DNA of 64,000 nt from Afifella sp. IM 167 (GCF_020144925.1 NZ_NSLC01000008.1:155667-219666), one strand, 5' to 3'; numbered from the stretch's first letter, positions 20,739 through 30,853 are shown. A program made the numbers and translations. The notes: generated from the sequence alone by a model not told the origin.

Positions 20739-21986
20739 ATGTCGTCGTCTGAACCTGCCGCACGCAAGGGCTCCCTGCCCTATGTCGAATTCGTCACGCT
20801 GGCCGCCTCCATGATGGCGCTCAACGCGCTGGCGATCGACATCATCCTGCCGGCGCTCGACGACATTGCCACCGGCCTGGACATCGTCGATCAGAACAGC
20901 CGCCAGTTCGTCGTCACCGCCTTCGTCATCGGCTTCGGCATCGCGCAGCTCGCCTTCGGCCCGCTTTCCGATCGCTTCGGCCGAAAGCCCATCCTTCTCG
21001 TCGGCCTCGTCATCTATGCCGTCGGCGGCACGGCGGCCGCCCTTGCCCAGGATTTCCAGTGGCTTCTGGCCTTCCGGATGATCCAGGGAATGGGTGCGGC
21101 GGCAACCCGCGTCGTCGCCATCTCCGTGGTGCGCGACGCCTTCGGCGGGCGCCAGATGGCCTCCATCATGTCGCTCGTCATGATGGTGTTCATGGCCGTG
21201 CCCATCATCGCGCCGACGCTCGGCCAGGGCATTCTCTTCGTCGCGAGCTGGCACTGGATCTTTCTGGCGACCGCGATCTTCGCCACCATCGTTTTCATCT
21301 GGGCCGGCCTGCGCCTGCCGGAAACGCTGGCGGATGAAAATCGCCGCCCGCTCAACGCCCGCAAGGTGATCGAGGCCTTCCGCATCGTCCTGACGAACCG
21401 TCAGGCCTTCGGCTACGCCTTTGCCACGGCGCTGATCTTCGGCGGCCTCTTTTCCTTCCTGAACTCCTCGCAGCAGATCTACGAGGAGATCTTCGGGCTC
21501 GGCGCCTGGTTCCCGATCGCCTTTTCCGGCAGCGCCGTTCTCATCGGGGGTGCGGCCTTCACCAATTCGCGCCTGGTCGGCCGTTTCGGCATGCGCCGTC
21601 TCTCCCACAGCGCCCTGATCGCCTTTTGCACGCTGAGCGCCCTCATGTCGCTCGCCTCGCTCCTATCGGACGGGCCTCTGCCTTTCTGGGCTTTCTTCGC
21701 GCTCGTCTCCGCGACCTTCTGCTGCTTCGGCTTCGTCGGCACGAACTTCAACGCCCTCGCCATGGAGCCGCTCGGCCATGTCGCGGGCACGGCCTCCTCG
21801 GTGCTGGGCTTCATGCAGACTTTCGGCGGCGGCTTCTTCGGCGGCATCGTCGGCTATCTCTATAACGGCACCATCCTGCCCTTCGCCTGCGGCCTCACGA
21901 TCCTGTCGGTGCTGGCGATCTCCACCGTCCTCGTGGCCGAAGGGGGCGTTCTCTTCCGCCAGCGTCACACGCGGCCGAAATCGTAG
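20739..21986 (+). CDS. MFS drug-resistance transporter, Bcr/CflA family
   Basis: A 415-residue major-facilitator antiporter with 12 predicted membrane segments. Motif A is [16 protein letters not shown] between helices 2 and 3, and the Bcr/CflA hallmark region ([30 protein letters not shown]) is present. Family members export chloramphenicol, bicyclomycin or similar compounds by proton antiport; the substrate here is unknown. The 3' end overlaps the convergent ttcA gene by 22 bases, so the two tails are mutually antisense. Confidence 0.88.
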   Translation: MSSSEPAARKGSLPYVEFVTLAASMMALNALAIDIILPALDDIATGLDIVDQNSRQFVVTAFVIGFGIAQLAFGPLSDRFGRKPILLVGLVIYAVGGTAAALAQDFQWLLAFRMIQGMGAAATRVVAISVVRDAFGGRQMASIMSLVMMVFMAVPIIAPTLGQGILFVASWHWIFLATAIFATIVFIWAGLRLPETLADENRRPLNARKVIEAFRIVLTNRQAFGYAFATALIFGGLFSFLNSSQQIYEEIFGLGAWFPIAFSGSAVLIGGAAFTNSRLVGRFGMRRLSHSALIAFCTLSALMSLASLLSDGPLPFWAFFALVSATFCCFGFVGTNFNALAMEPLGHVAGTASSVLGFMQTFGGGFFGGIVGYLYNGTILPFACGLTILSVLAISTVLVAEGGVLFRQRHTRPKS

Positions 21987-22828
21987 AGTTCGGGATCATG
22001 AAGATGCGAGGGGCGCACGGTGGAGAGCGCCCTGAGCATGTTCGCCTTGGTGCCGGGCCGCTCGCGCTCCCAGTCTGAGATCAGCGCCTTGACGCGCGCC
22101 CGTTCCAGCCCGTCCTGCGAGCCGCAGAGATTGCAGGGGATGATCGGGAAGGCGAGCGCCTGCGCGAGCTTCTCAAGGTCGGCCTCGGCCGAGCGGATCA
22201 GCGGGCGCAGGACATCGAGGTCGCCCGCGTCGTTCCTGAGCTTCGGCGGCATGGACGACAGCCGCCCGCCGAAGAGCATGTTCATGACGAAGGTCTCCAG
22301 CGCATCCTCGCGATGATGGCCGAGGACGATGGCAGAGCACCCCTCCTCCCGCGCGATCCGGTAGAGATGGCCGCGCCTCAGCCGTGAGCAGAGCGCGCAG
22401 AGCGTATCGCCCGGCGCCGTCTTCTCCATCACCAGACGATAGGTGTCGCGGCGCTCGATCCGGTGCGGGATCGAATGGCGCGCGAAGAATGCCGGCAGGA
22501 TCTCCTGCGGAAAGCCGGGCTGCGCCTGGTCGAGATTGCAGGCAAGGAGATCGACCGGCAAAAGCCCGCGCCACTGCAGGTCGAGAAGGACGGCGAGCAG
22601 CCCGTAGGAATCCTTGCCGCCCGACAGGCAGACGAGCCAGCGCGCGCCCGGCTCCACCATGTCGTAGGCGGAAAGCGTCTCGCGCACTTCCCTTAAGAGC
22701 CGCTTCCGCAGCTTCTTGAAGGACACGCTGGAGGGCGCGCCGGCAAAGAGGGGGTGGACGCCGCTCTCGGCCGGAGCCTCCGCCGTGGGGCTCTCTTCGT
22801 CGGTCGGTGCGGCTGCAAGGTCTTCCAT
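21965..22828 (-). CDS. ttcA: tRNA 2-thiocytidine synthetase TtcA
   Basis: PP-loop ATPase that thiolates cytidine 32 of tRNAs using an iron-sulfur cluster. The PP-loop is [12 protein letters not shown], the first Cys pair is [10 protein letters not shown] and the second CNLCGSQ, which together fit the TtcA pattern; the TtcA-specific [14 protein letters not shown] is also present. Length is 287 residues from ATG 22828, which starts [13 protein letters not shown]; about 35 N-terminal residues before the catalytic fold look disordered. Its 3' end overlaps the MFS gene. Confidence 0.92.
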   Translation of the reverse strand: MEDLAAAPTDEESPTAEAPAESGVHPLFAGAPSSVSFKKLRKRLLREVRETLSAYDMVEPGARWLVCLSGGKDSYGLLAVLLDLQWRGLLPVDLLACNLDQAQPGFPQEILPAFFARHSIPHRIERRDTYRLVMEKTAPGDTLCALCSRLRRGHLYRIAREEGCSAIVLGHHREDALETFVMNMLFGGRLSSMPPKLRNDAGDLDVLRPLIRSAEADLEKLAQALAFPIIPCNLCGSQDGLERARVKALISDWERERPGTKANMLRALSTVRPSHLHDPELYDFGRV

Positions 22829-22880
22829 GGCCAAGCAATGCCCGAGAGCCGCCCTCGCCTCAAGGCCGGGCTTCGCCCAC

Positions 22881-22910
22881 AAACGAAAAGGGCCGCCCGA
22901 AGGCGGCCCT
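22881..22910 (-). terminator. Intrinsic terminator of rpsD
   Basis: Read on the minus strand, AGGGCCGCC pairs with GGCGGCCCT around a stable TTCG tetraloop and runs into TTTCGTTT. It lies 26 bases after the rpsD stop and before ttcA. Confidence 0.85.
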
Positions 22911-22936
22911 GAAATCCGTTTTGCGGTAAGATCCGC

Positions 22937-23557
22937 CTACTGGCGCGAGTAGAACTCGACCACCAGGTTCGGCTCCATCTGCACCGGATAGGGAACCTCC
23001 GAAAAGGCCGGGATCCGGGTCAGCGTCGCCGTCAGCTTGTTGTGGTCGGCGTCGACATAGTCCGGCACGTCGCGCTCGGCGAGATCGGTCGCTTCCAGCA
23101 CCACGGCGAGCTGCTTGGAGCGGTTGCGCACTTCCACGACGTCGCCCGGCTTGCAGCGGTAGCTGGGAATGTTGACCTTCTGGCCGTTGACGCGGACATG
23201 GCCGTGATTGACGAACTGGCGGGCGGCGAAGACCGTCGGCACGAACTTCGCGCGATAGACGATGGCGTCGAGGCGCCGCTCCAGAAGGCCGATCAGGTTC
23301 TCCGAGGTGTCGCCCTTCAGGCGCGCGGCCTCGTCATAGATCTTGCGGAACTGCTTTTCGCGGATCTCGCCGTAATAGCCCTTCAGCTTCTGCTTGGCCC
23401 GCAGCTGCACGCCGAAGTCGGAAAGCTTCTGCTTGCGGCGCTGTCCATGCTGGCCCGGGCCGTATTCGCGCTTGTTGACAGGGCTCTTCGGGCGGCCCCA
23501 CACATTCTCGCCCATGCGGCGATCGAGTTTGTACTTCGAATTCTGGCGCTTGCTCAT
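22937..23557 (-). CDS. rpsD: 30S ribosomal protein S4
   Basis: Primary 16S-rRNA-binding protein of the small subunit. [20 protein letters not shown] is the standard alphaproteobacterial start, so the ATG at 23557 is used although the frame is open further upstream. Length is 206 residues. The S4 RNA-binding domain is clear: [20 protein letters not shown], then [20 protein letters not shown]. In Rhizobiales rpsD is usually a stand-alone gene, as here, and has its own terminator. Confidence 0.97.
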   Translation of the reverse strand: MSKRQNSKYKLDRRMGENVWGRPKSPVNKREYGPGQHGQRRKQKLSDFGVQLRAKQKLKGYYGEIREKQFRKIYDEAARLKGDTSENLIGLLERRLDAIVYRAKFVPTVFAARQFVNHGHVRVNGQKVNIPSYRCKPGDVVEVRNRSKQLAVVLEATDLAERDVPDYVDADHNKLTATLTRIPAFSEVPYPVQMEPNLVVEFYSRQ

Positions 23558-23895
23558 GACGCGGTTGTCCTTACCGTTTCGTGTGTCGAAACGCGCCCTC
23601 CTCTGCCGCTCCGCCTGGAGCGACTGACAGGGGTTCGGCGAAGCGCTCGCCGAAATTCCGTCCCATCGATGAAATGGTTGGAAAAACCCCACGGGTGCGG
23701 GTCCCGCGCAACGCGTGCGCCGGGGCCGCCGCTGATCTATGGGTTTTCGCCCCCCCTGTCAAATCCCTGAGATCTCAAATGCCTGAAATCGAGGCGCGGC
23801 ATTCATTGCCCCGTCATCCTCCCGTCAAGCGGGTGAAAAGGAACGCGGCTCATCTCTCCCGGCCCGCTTTGGGCGACCACAGGAAAGAGGCCCCC
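23558..23895. other. 338-bp divergent region between rpsD and the phytase-like gene
   Basis: No convincing gene. It must hold the rpsD promoter and leader (minus) and the promoter for the exported protein (plus). Two small hairpins could form: GTTTCG with CGAAAC (23576-23592), close to the rpsD start, and TTCGGCGA with TCGCCGAA around AGCGC (23634-23654). S4 often represses its own mRNA through leader structures, but I cannot show that here. GGAAAGAGG at 23882-23890 is the likely ribosome-binding site of the plus-strand gene. Confidence 0.5.
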
Positions 23896-25254
23896 ATGAA
23901 CCGCAAGATGCTTCTTGCCGCGACCGCCGCGGCAGCGCTTCTCACCCATTCCGCCAGCGCCGAGGAAAAGGTGTTTCCGGCAAAGCTCGTAAGCCATGCC
24001 GTCCTGCCGGCCGCGACCTTCATCGCCCCGCCGAAGGATGCGCCGGCCTCGCTCGCCGTCTCGGCGAAGTTCACCGGCCCCGGCAATGCCCGCGCCGAGG
24101 AGCCCGGTTCCGTTCCGGGCAAGGACGGCATCCGCGAGACCGGCCTTTCCATGCCCTTCGACGGCCAGCCGGTGCAGGGCTTTTCCGGCATCAGGAAGAT
24201 GGAAGACGGCACCTTCTGGTCGCTTTCCGACAACGGCTTCGGCGCCAAGATGAACTCCGCCGACGCCGCCCTGATGATCCATCATCTTTCCTTCGACTGG
24301 GACGCCAACAAGGTGGACCGGATGGAGACCGTCTTCCTCTCCGACCCGAACAGGGTCGCGCATTTCCCGATCGTCAACGAGGGCACCGAGAGCCGCTACC
24401 TGACGGGCGCGGATTTCGACGTGGAATCGATCCAGCCGGTCGAGGACGGCTTCTGGATCGGCGAGGAATTCGGCCCCTATCTGCTGAAGTTCAACAAGGA
24501 AGGCGAGCTTGAGAAGCTGGTCGCGACGAAGATCGGCGACATGGATGTGATGTCGCCGGACAATCCCTCCCTGCAGCTGCCGCGCCTTCCGACCGGCGAG
24601 ATGCCCGCCTTCAACCTCAAGCGCTCCGGCGGTTACGAGGGCATGGCGAGTTCGCCCGACAAGTCGAAGCTTTACGCGCTTCTGGAAGGCCCCGTCTTCA
24701 CGGACGGCAAGCCTGAGCAGGTGGACGGCCACGATGCGCTGCGCATCCTCGAGTTCGATGCGAAGAAGGGCGAATGGACGGGGCGCTCCTGGCTCTATCC
24801 GCTGGCCGAAGGCGGCGCCGCCATCGGCGACTACAACATGATCGACGCCACGACCGGCCTCGTCATCGAGCGCGACAACGGCGAGGGCACGGCCGCTTCG
24901 GCCTGCGCGAATCCGGACGAGCCCAAGGCCGACTGCTTTCCTTCCCCCTCGAAGGTGAAGCGCATCTACAAGATCGAGCTGACCGACGAGAATGAAGGCG
25001 GGCCGGTGCGCAAGATCGGCTACATCGACCTCCTGAAGATCGCCGACACCGAAGGCAAAAAGGTCCAGGGCGGCGGCGAGGGCTTCTACGACATGCCCTT
25101 CGTCACCATCGAGAATGTCGATGTCGTCGACGACACGCACATCGTCGTCGGCAACGACAACAACCTGCCCTTCTCGGCCGGCCGGGCGCTCGACAAGGCG
25201 GACGACAACGAATTCGTCCTCCTGGAGGTCGGCGATTTCCTGAAGGCCGAATAG
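23896..25254 (+). CDS. Exported esterase-like/phytase-like family protein
   Basis: A 452-residue protein with signal peptide (MNRKMLLAATAAAALLTHSA, cut after SASA) and the domain annotated as 'esterase-like activity of phytase' (PF13449 type). Family blocks are GFSGIRKMEDGTFWSLSDNGFG, DVESIQPVEDGFWIGEEFGP and the closing HIVVGNDNNLPFSAG with many acidic residues typical of a Ca-binding beta-propeller. It is presumably periplasmic or secreted and hydrolyses phosphate or other esters; activity is not proven for most members. Start ATG 23896 follows GGAAAGAGG. A GC-rich hairpin follows the stop. Confidence 0.85.
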   Translation: MNRKMLLAATAAAALLTHSASAEEKVFPAKLVSHAVLPAATFIAPPKDAPASLAVSAKFTGPGNARAEEPGSVPGKDGIRETGLSMPFDGQPVQGFSGIRKMEDGTFWSLSDNGFGAKMNSADAALMIHHLSFDWDANKVDRMETVFLSDPNRVAHFPIVNEGTESRYLTGADFDVESIQPVEDGFWIGEEFGPYLLKFNKEGELEKLVATKIGDMDVMSPDNPSLQLPRLPTGEMPAFNLKRSGGYEGMASSPDKSKLYALLEGPVFTDGKPEQVDGHDALRILEFDAKKGEWTGRSWLYPLAEGGAAIGDYNMIDATTGLVIERDNGEGTAASACANPDEPKADCFPSPSKVKRIYKIELTDENEGGPVRKIGYIDLLKIADTEGKKVQGGGEGFYDMPFVTIENVDVVDDTHIVVGNDNNLPFSAGRALDKADDNEFVLLEVGDFLKAE

Positions 25255-25262
25255 TCCGGTGG

Positions 25263-25289
25263 GGCGCGGCGCATAGGCGGCGCCGCGCC
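25263..25289. terminator. GC-rich stem-loop after the phytase-like gene
   Basis: GGCGCGGCGC pairs with GCGCCGCGCC around a 7-base loop, followed on the plus strand by TCTCCTCT. It lies between convergent genes. The T-tract is poor, so efficiency is uncertain. Confidence 0.45.
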
Positions 25290-25345
25290 TCTCCTCTGCC
25301 TCACGGTCGTCGTTGCCGGACGCGACCCGGCATGAGGCTCTGCCG

Positions 25346-26137
25346 CTAGCCCTCGCCGAAGCTGAGGCCGTGCCCGGAAAACAGCCTTTCCAGCGCATCG
25401 CCCGGTTCACCGCCCGAGGTGAGAAAGGCCCTACCCCCGCCGCTCGTCGCCGCCCGGCCCTCCAGCACGGAAGCGAGCCGCCGCGCGATCGCTGGCGCCG
25501 GATCGATGAAGCTGACCGGCCAGGGCGCGAGCTCGGCGAAAACCTCCTGAAGGAACGGATAATGCGTGCAGGCGAGCACGACGATGTCCGTGCGCCTTCC
25601 CTCGATCTCGGCAAAGCACGGCGCGATCTGTTCGGCGATCAGCGCCCGGTCGATCGCCTCGCCGCGCAGATGCCGTTCGGCGAGGCGGGCAAGGTCCGGC
25701 GCGCCGACGAGGCGCACATGGACGAGGCTGGCAAAGCGCCGGATCAGCTCGCGCGTATAGTCCCGCCGCATCGTGCCCGGTGTGGCGAGGACGGCGATGA
25801 CGCCCGTCTCGGTCTCCGCCGCCGCCGGCTTGATCGCCGGCACCGTGGCGACGAAGGGGATATCGAAGCGCTCGCGCAGCGCCGGCAGCACCAGCGTGGA
25901 GGCCGTGTTGCAGGCGATCACCACCGCGGCCGGCCGCACATCGGCAATGAGGCGGCCCATCAATTCCACGATATGCGCCTTCAGGGCCCCCTCCTCCCAG
26001 TCGCCATAGGGAAAGGCGGCATCGTCGGCGACGTAGAGGAGCGAGGCGGAAGGCAGCTCGGCGCGGATGGCGCGCACGACGGAGAGCCCGCCGATGCCGG
26101 AATCGAAGACGAGGACCGGCCCCGCGTCAGCCGTCAT
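25346..26137 (-). CDS. murI: Glutamate racemase MurI
   Basis: Cofactor-independent racemase that makes D-glutamate for peptidoglycan. The two catalytic cysteines are in [13 protein letters not shown] and [11 protein letters not shown], and the N-terminal [14 protein letters not shown] is diagnostic. From ATG 26137 the product is 263 residues. The start overlaps the last 11 bases of the trmJ gene, so the two are cotranscribed and probably coupled. Confidence 0.95.
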   Translation of the reverse strand: MTADAGPVLVFDSGIGGLSVVRAIRAELPSASLLYVADDAAFPYGDWEEGALKAHIVELMGRLIADVRPAAVVIACNTASTLVLPALRERFDIPFVATVPAIKPAAAETETGVIAVLATPGTMRRDYTRELIRRFASLVHVRLVGAPDLARLAERHLRGEAIDRALIAEQIAPCFAEIEGRRTDIVVLACTHYPFLQEVFAELAPWPVSFIDPAPAIARRLASVLEGRAATSGGGRAFLTSGGEPGDALERLFSGHGLSFGEG

Positions 26138-26942
26138 CGCCCTCGTCCGGCCGCGCCTTGCGCCCCTGGAAGGCGGAAAGGACACCGCGCAGCGCGCGGA
26201 TTTCCATTGTCGTGAAGCCCGGCCGCTGCAGGATGGCGCGCAGGTTGCGGATGAGGACCGGCTTCTTTTCCGGCGTCCTGAAATACCCGGTCGGCTCCAG
26301 GGCGCTCTCCAGATGCTCCATCAGCCCGACGAGTTCGGCCTTCGGCGCCGGCGTCGTATCGTTCACCGGAATGGCGAACCGGGTCGGCAGCTCGCCCTCC
26401 GCCAGCCCCGCCTGCAGCCATTCATAGCTCATCAGGAGAGCCGACTGCGCGATGTTGAGGGAGGCGAAACGCGGATTGACCGGGAAAGTGACGATGGCGT
26501 CGGCATAGCCGATCTCCTCGTTGGTGAGCCCCCAGCGCTCGCGCCCGAAGAGGATGCCGGCTGCCTGTCCCTCGCCCTGCCGGTTGCGGATTTCCCTGAC
26601 CGCCTCGCGCGGCCCGAAGACGGCTTTGGGAATTTCGCGAGAGCGCGCCGTCGTCGCCAGAACGAAATTGAGGTCGCCGACGGCCGAAGCGAGATCGGAA
26701 AAAACACGCACTGCCTCGATGACGTGATCGGCGCTCGAGGCGGCCGCGCGCGCCTTCTCGTTCGGCCATCCGTCCCGCGGCGTGACGAGGCGAAGATCGG
26801 CAAGGCCGAAATTTGCCATAGCCCTTGCAACCATTCCGATATTTTCGCCGAGCTGCGGCTCCACGAGAACGATCGCGGGACCATTCTCGGCCGTCTCCGG
26901 CGCCCCCGCCCTCGCCTCGCCGGGCGTCCCGCTGGCGCTCAC
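26127..26942 (-). CDS. trmJ: TrmH-family RNA methyltransferase, TrmJ type
   Basis: SPOUT methyltransferase that probably 2'-O-methylates position 32 of tRNAs. The knot motifs are visible: [19 protein letters not shown], then [15 protein letters not shown] and [17 protein letters not shown]. From GTG 26942, preceded by AGGGGAGGG at good spacing, the product is 271 residues with a roughly 20-residue disordered N-terminus. It precedes murI with an 11-bp overlap. TtcA, encoded nearby, modifies the same tRNA position (C32 thiolation), which is notable but may be chance. Confidence 0.9.
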   Translation of the reverse strand: MSASGTPGEARAGAPETAENGPAIVLVEPQLGENIGMVARAMANFGLADLRLVTPRDGWPNEKARAAASSADHVIEAVRVFSDLASAVGDLNFVLATTARSREIPKAVFGPREAVREIRNRQGEGQAAGILFGRERWGLTNEEIGYADAIVTFPVNPRFASLNIAQSALLMSYEWLQAGLAEGELPTRFAIPVNDTTPAPKAELVGLMEHLESALEPTGYFRTPEKKPVLIRNLRAILQRPGFTTMEIRALRGVLSAFQGRKARPDEGDDG

Positions 26943-27059
26943 GAGGCCCTCCCCTGACCGAGGAAAGTGGCACGAAACCGCGCAGAACCGCGGAACTTTG
27001 TCGCCGAGCGCGGATTGACACCGCGAAGCGCCGCCCGGCGCGAACAATACGAGGGAATC

Positions 27060-27134
27060 ATGCGGAACATCATCTATATCATCGGCCTCATCGTCGTCGT
27101 CGTGGCAGTCCTGTCGCTTCTCGGCCTCGCCTGA
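27060..27134 (+). CDS. Single-pass membrane microprotein 1 (24 residues)
   Basis: A 24-codon gene beginning MRNIIYI and ending SLLGLA. Nearly the whole protein is one hydrophobic helix (IIGLIVVVVAVL) after a positively charged N-terminus. GAGGG lies 6 bases upstream of the ATG. A second gene of identical length and closely similar sequence follows 62 bases downstream; the shared start MRNIIY and the valine run argue that both are translated and arose by duplication. Function unknown. It is too short for ordinary gene callers. Confidence 0.65.
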   Translation: MRNIIYIIGLIVVVVAVLSLLGLA

Positions 27135-27196
27135 GTCACGCCGCTTGCCGCCCGGTGGCGGCAGGCGAAGAACACCCCGGAATCGGAACGCACCCC

Positions 27197-27271
27197 ATGC
27201 GCAATATCATCTATCTCGTCGGCCTGGTGGTCGTCGTCGTCGTCATTTTGAAGCTCGCCGGCATCATCTGA
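27197..27271 (+). CDS. Single-pass membrane microprotein 2 (24 residues), paralogue of the preceding one
   Basis: Twenty-four codons, starting MRNIIYLVGLV, continuing with a run of valines and ending KLAGII. It differs from its upstream twin mainly by conservative changes in the helix and by a Lys near the C-terminus (a Ser in the twin). The DNA of the two copies has diverged at many third positions while the protein pattern is kept, which suggests selection on the peptide. The ribosome-binding site is weaker (CGGAA). It lies 184 bases before icd on the same strand. Confidence 0.65.
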   Translation: MRNIIYLVGLVVVVVVILKLAGII

Positions 27272-27455
27272 CCTTACGGTGCCCGCGGCCCGGCGGCCGT
27301 CCGCTTCGGGCAACATGCCGCATAGCTGCTACTTGACGCCCTCTGCCGTGTTTGCGCGGCAGGGGGCGTTTGCTATACGGCCCGAGACCCAAGTTGCGGA
27401 TCGGCGCCTCGCGTCCTCGCCGCAAGCCGAAATGACGAGAAAGACAGGATAGTCC

Positions 27456-28670
27456 ATGGCGAAGATCAAGGTGGCAAACCCCGTCGTCGAGCTCGACGGC
27501 GACGAGATGACCCGCATCATCTGGCATTACATCAAAGACAAGCTGATCCACCCCTATCTCGACATCGATCTTCGCTACTACGACCTCTCGATCGAGAACC
27601 GCGACGCCACCGACGATCAGGTGACCGTCGATGCGGCCGAGGCCATCAAGGAGCACGGTGTCGGCGTCAAATGCGCCACCATCACGCCCGACGAGGCGCG
27701 TGTGGAGGAGTTCGGCCTCAAGAAGATGTGGCGCTCGCCGAACGGCACCATCCGCAACATTCTCGGCGGCGTCGTCTTCCGCGAGCCGATCATCTGCTCC
27801 AACGTCCCGCGCCTCGTGCCGGGCTGGACCAAGCCGATCGTCATCGGCCGCCACGCTTTCGGCGACCAGTACAAGGCGACGGATTTCGTCGTGCCGGGCG
27901 CCGGCAAGCTGACCATGCGCTGGGAAGCCAAGGACGGCTCCGAGGTCAAGGAATACGAGGTCTTCGATTTTCCGGGCGGCGGCGTCGCCATGGGCATGTA
28001 CAACCTCGACGGCTCGATCCGCGATTTCGCCCGCGCTTCCTTCAACTACGGCCTGATGCGCGGCTATTCGGTCTACCTCTCCACCAAGAACACCATCCTC
28101 AAGGCCTATGACGGACGCTTCAAGGATCTCTTCCAGGAGATCTACGAGGCCGAGTTCCAGAAAGAGTTCGAGGCCCGCCAGATCACCTACGAGCACCGCC
28201 TGATCGACGACATGGTCGCCGCGGCGATGAAATGGTCGGGCGGCTTCATCTGGGCGGCGAAGAACTACGACGGCGACGTGCAGTCCGACACCGTCGCCCA
28301 AGGCTTCGGCTCGCTTGGCCTGATGACCTCCGTGCTGATGACGCCGGACGGCAACACGGTCGAGGCGGAGGCCGCCCACGGCACCGTGACCCGCCATTTC
28401 CGCCTGCACCAGCAGGGCCGCGAGACCTCCACCAACTCAACGGCCTCCATCTTCGCCTGGAGCCGAGGCCTCGCCCACCGCGCCAAGCTGGACGACAACA
28501 AGGAACTGAAGCACTTCGCCGAGATGCTGGAAAAGACCGTGGTCAACACGATCGAATCGGGCGCCATGACGAAGGACCTCGCCCTGCTCGTCGGCCCGGA
28601 TCAGCCCTGGCTCTCCACCACGGGCTTCCTCGACAAGATCGACGCCAACCTGCAGAAGGCGATGGGCTGA
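27456..28670 (+). CDS. icd: NADP-dependent isocitrate dehydrogenase
   Basis: TCA-cycle enzyme converting isocitrate to 2-oxoglutarate with NADPH formation; 404 residues, the homodimeric eukaryote-like type usual in alphaproteobacteria. Motifs include [19 protein letters not shown], the substrate loop [16 protein letters not shown] (with its serine), [20 protein letters not shown] and [17 protein letters not shown] strong terminator follows 28 bases after the stop. Confidence 0.97.
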   Translation: MAKIKVANPVVELDGDEMTRIIWHYIKDKLIHPYLDIDLRYYDLSIENRDATDDQVTVDAAEAIKEHGVGVKCATITPDEARVEEFGLKKMWRSPNGTIRNILGGVVFREPIICSNVPRLVPGWTKPIVIGRHAFGDQYKATDFVVPGAGKLTMRWEAKDGSEVKEYEVFDFPGGGVAMGMYNLDGSIRDFARASFNYGLMRGYSVYLSTKNTILKAYDGRFKDLFQEIYEAEFQKEFEARQITYEHRLIDDMVAAAMKWSGGFIWAAKNYDGDVQSDTVAQGFGSLGLMTSVLMTPDGNTVEAEAAHGTVTRHFRLHQQGRETSTNSTASIFAWSRGLAHRAKLDDNKELKHFAEMLEKTVVNTIESGAMTKDLALLVGPDQPWLSTTGFLDKIDANLQKAMG

Positions 28671-28698
28671 GGCCCGCGGCTTTTTCGAAGATCTGCAA

Positions 28699-28725
28699 AG
28701 GGCGGCCCGCGGGCCGCCCTTTTTC
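28699..28725 (+). terminator. Intrinsic terminator of icd
   Basis: AGGGCGGCC pairs with GGCCGCCCT around CGCG and is followed by TTTTTCG. The 22-bp palindrome lies between convergent genes; on the minus strand it is followed only by TTTGCAG, so it serves icd mainly. Confidence 0.88.
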
Positions 28726-28739
28726 GTGAGGCTTGCGGC

Positions 28740-29966
28740 TCAGCCCTTGAGGGTGCTGCGGGAAACGATCCGCCGCCCCTCCGCATCGGGCAGGAAGGCG
28801 GCCAGGAAGCCGAGCGCCGGCAGGAAGGCGCAGACGCGATAGACGAATTCGATGCTGGTGAAGTCGGCGAGCGCGCCGACCAGGGCCGCCCCGATGCCGC
28901 CGAGGCCGAAGGCAAGGCCGAAGAACATGCCCGACACCATGCCGACCCGGCCGGGCATCAGTTCCTGCGCATAGACGACGATCGCCGAAAAGGCCGAGGA
29001 AAGAATGACGCCGATCACCACGCTGAGCGCGACCGTCGCCGTGAGCCCGACATAGGGGAGCACGAGGGTGAAGGGCAGCACGCCCGCGATCGAGCCCCAG
29101 ATCACCGCCTTGCGCCCGATCCGGTCGCCGACCGGCCCACCGATCAGCGTTCCCGCCGCCACCGCCCCGAGGAAGATGAAGAGATAAAGCTGGGCGCTCG
29201 CCTGCGGCAGGGCGAAGCGGTCCATCAGATAGAAGACGTAGTAGCTGGTGAAGCTCGCCATGTAGAAGAACTTGGAGAGAATCAGGCCGAAGAGGACGAA
29301 AAGCGCCAGCCGCACCTGGCGCGGGCTGAGCGCGCTCGCCGCGTCCCTCGTCCGCGAGCCGCCGGTCCGCAGGCGTCCGTGGCGCTTGTACCAGCTGCCG
29401 AGCCCCGTCAGCACGGCGATGCCGCAAAGCGCCAGGAGACCGAACCAGGCAAGGCTCGCCTGCCCGCGCGGCAGCACGAAGAAGGCGACGAGAAGCGGGC
29501 CGAGCGACGAGCCGACATTGCCGCCGACCTGGAAGATCGACTGCGCCAGGCCATGCGCGCCTCCGGAGGCGAGACGCGCCAGGCGCGAGGATTCCGGGTG
29601 GAAGATCGACGAACCGATGCCCAGCAGCGCGCTGCCGATCAACAGCTGGCCGTAGCTGGAGGCATAGGCGAGCGCCATCAGGCCGAGAAGCGAGGCCGTC
29701 ATGCCGAAGGGCAGCGAGAAGGGCTGCGGACGCTTGTCGGTGTAGAGGCCGACCATCGGCTGCAGGAGCGAGGCAGTCACCTGATAGGTGAGCGTCATCA
29801 GGCCGATCTGCGAGAAGCTGAGGCCGAAGCCGGACTTGAAGATCGGGTAGGAGGCGATCGCCAGCGACTGCAGGGTATCGTTCAGGAGGTGGCAGAGGCT
29901 CGCCGCGCCGAGAACCGCAAAGGCCGTGGTCTCGTTTCCGGAGCGCTGAATGCCCATCGTCGTCAT
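28740..29966 (-). CDS. MFS transporter of the fosmidomycin-resistance (Fsr) type
   Basis: A 408-residue 12-helix exporter resembling Fsr. Typical stretches are CHLLNDTLQSLAIASYPIFK in helix 1 and IGSSIFHPESSRLARLASGG, the Fsr-family signature with its conserved His-Pro-Glu. Motif A appears in the second half as GGPVGDRIGRKAVIWGS. E. coli Fsr confers fosmidomycin resistance; the natural substrate is unknown. It is divergent from an AraC regulator with 104 bases between, a common arrangement for regulated exporters. Confidence 0.88.
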   Translation of the reverse strand: MTTMGIQRSGNETTAFAVLGAASLCHLLNDTLQSLAIASYPIFKSGFGLSFSQIGLMTLTYQVTASLLQPMVGLYTDKRPQPFSLPFGMTASLLGLMALAYASSYGQLLIGSALLGIGSSIFHPESSRLARLASGGAHGLAQSIFQVGGNVGSSLGPLLVAFFVLPRGQASLAWFGLLALCGIAVLTGLGSWYKRHGRLRTGGSRTRDAASALSPRQVRLALFVLFGLILSKFFYMASFTSYYVFYLMDRFALPQASAQLYLFIFLGAVAAGTLIGGPVGDRIGRKAVIWGSIAGVLPFTLVLPYVGLTATVALSVVIGVILSSAFSAIVVYAQELMPGRVGMVSGMFFGLAFGLGGIGAALVGALADFTSIEFVYRVCAFLPALGFLAAFLPDAEGRRIVSRSTLKG

Positions 29967-30070
29967 GTATCGTCCTCGCCCGCTTCGGGAGGCATCTCAA
30001 AACCCGGATCGACGGCGGCCCGCCACCGCATTAGGGTCATCGTCTTACGAGATCGGGCCAGGAACGCCGC

Positions 30071-30853
30071 ATGGCCGCAAAACATCCGCCGCTTCTTGCA
30101 TTCCAGGACGACGTGCCCCGTCCCGTCGTGGCGCGCGGCAGGGCCTATCCCGACGGCTGGGTGGTTGCCGCCCACAATCATCGCCGTGGCCAGCTCCTCT
30201 GCGGCTCCAACGGCGTCGTTCAGCTCGTCACCGCCGATGGCACCTGGATGATGCCGCCGGAGCGCGGCATGTGGATCCCGCCGGGCATCGTGCACGAGGT
30301 CACCATGCTCGGCCCGGTGAAGATGCAGAGCCTTTATTTCGCGCCGGACGCGCTCGCCGGGATGCCCGCCCACATCCATGTCGTCGCCATCTCGCCCTTG
30401 ATGCGCGTGCTTCTGGAGGAGGCGATCGCCCTTCCCCACGAATACGAGCTGGAGGGACGCGACGGCGCCCTCATGCGCCTTCTGGAACACGAGGTGCAGC
30501 GCCTGCCCCCGCTGCCGCTCTCGCTGCCCTTTCCGGCCCATGCCGCGCTCGCCCGGCTCTGCCGGGCCTTCGCGCTCAGCCCGACGCCGCACAGCTCCAT
30601 CGACGACTGGAGCGGTGTGCTCAACCTGTCGCGCCGCACCTTCACGCGCCTCTTCCGGCGCGAAACGGGCCTCACCTTCGTCGCCTGGCGCCAGCAGGCC
30701 TGCCTGATGGCGGCCCTGCCCCGCCTTGCCGCCGGCGAAACGGTGACGAGCGTCGCGATCGATCTCGGCTACGACAATCCCGCCGCCTTCTCGACCATGT
30801 TCCGCAAGGCGCTAGGCGTCTCTCCCCGCGACTATCTCGAGCGCGATACTTAG
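30071..30853 (+). CDS. AraC family transcriptional regulator with cupin sensor domain
   Basis: A 260-residue regulator. The N-terminal AraC-like cupin (about residues 20-110, with GTWMMPPERGMWIPPGIVHE) is the ligand pocket, and the C-terminal pair of helix-turn-helices spans about 165-255 (NLSRRTFTRLFRRETGL, then VTSVAIDLGYDNPAAFSTMF). Proteins of this layout commonly control an adjacent MFS exporter. It is divergent from the Fsr-type gene, which is therefore its likely target; this is inference. Start ATG 30071 lies in GCCGC without a strong ribosome-binding site. Confidence 0.9.
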   Translation: MAAKHPPLLAFQDDVPRPVVARGRAYPDGWVVAAHNHRRGQLLCGSNGVVQLVTADGTWMMPPERGMWIPPGIVHEVTMLGPVKMQSLYFAPDALAGMPAHIHVVAISPLMRVLLEEAIALPHEYELEGRDGALMRLLEHEVQRLPPLPLSLPFPAHAALARLCRAFALSPTPHSSIDDWSGVLNLSRRTFTRLFRRETGLTFVAWRQQACLMAALPRLAAGETVTSVAIDLGYDNPAAFSTMFRKALGVSPRDYLERDT

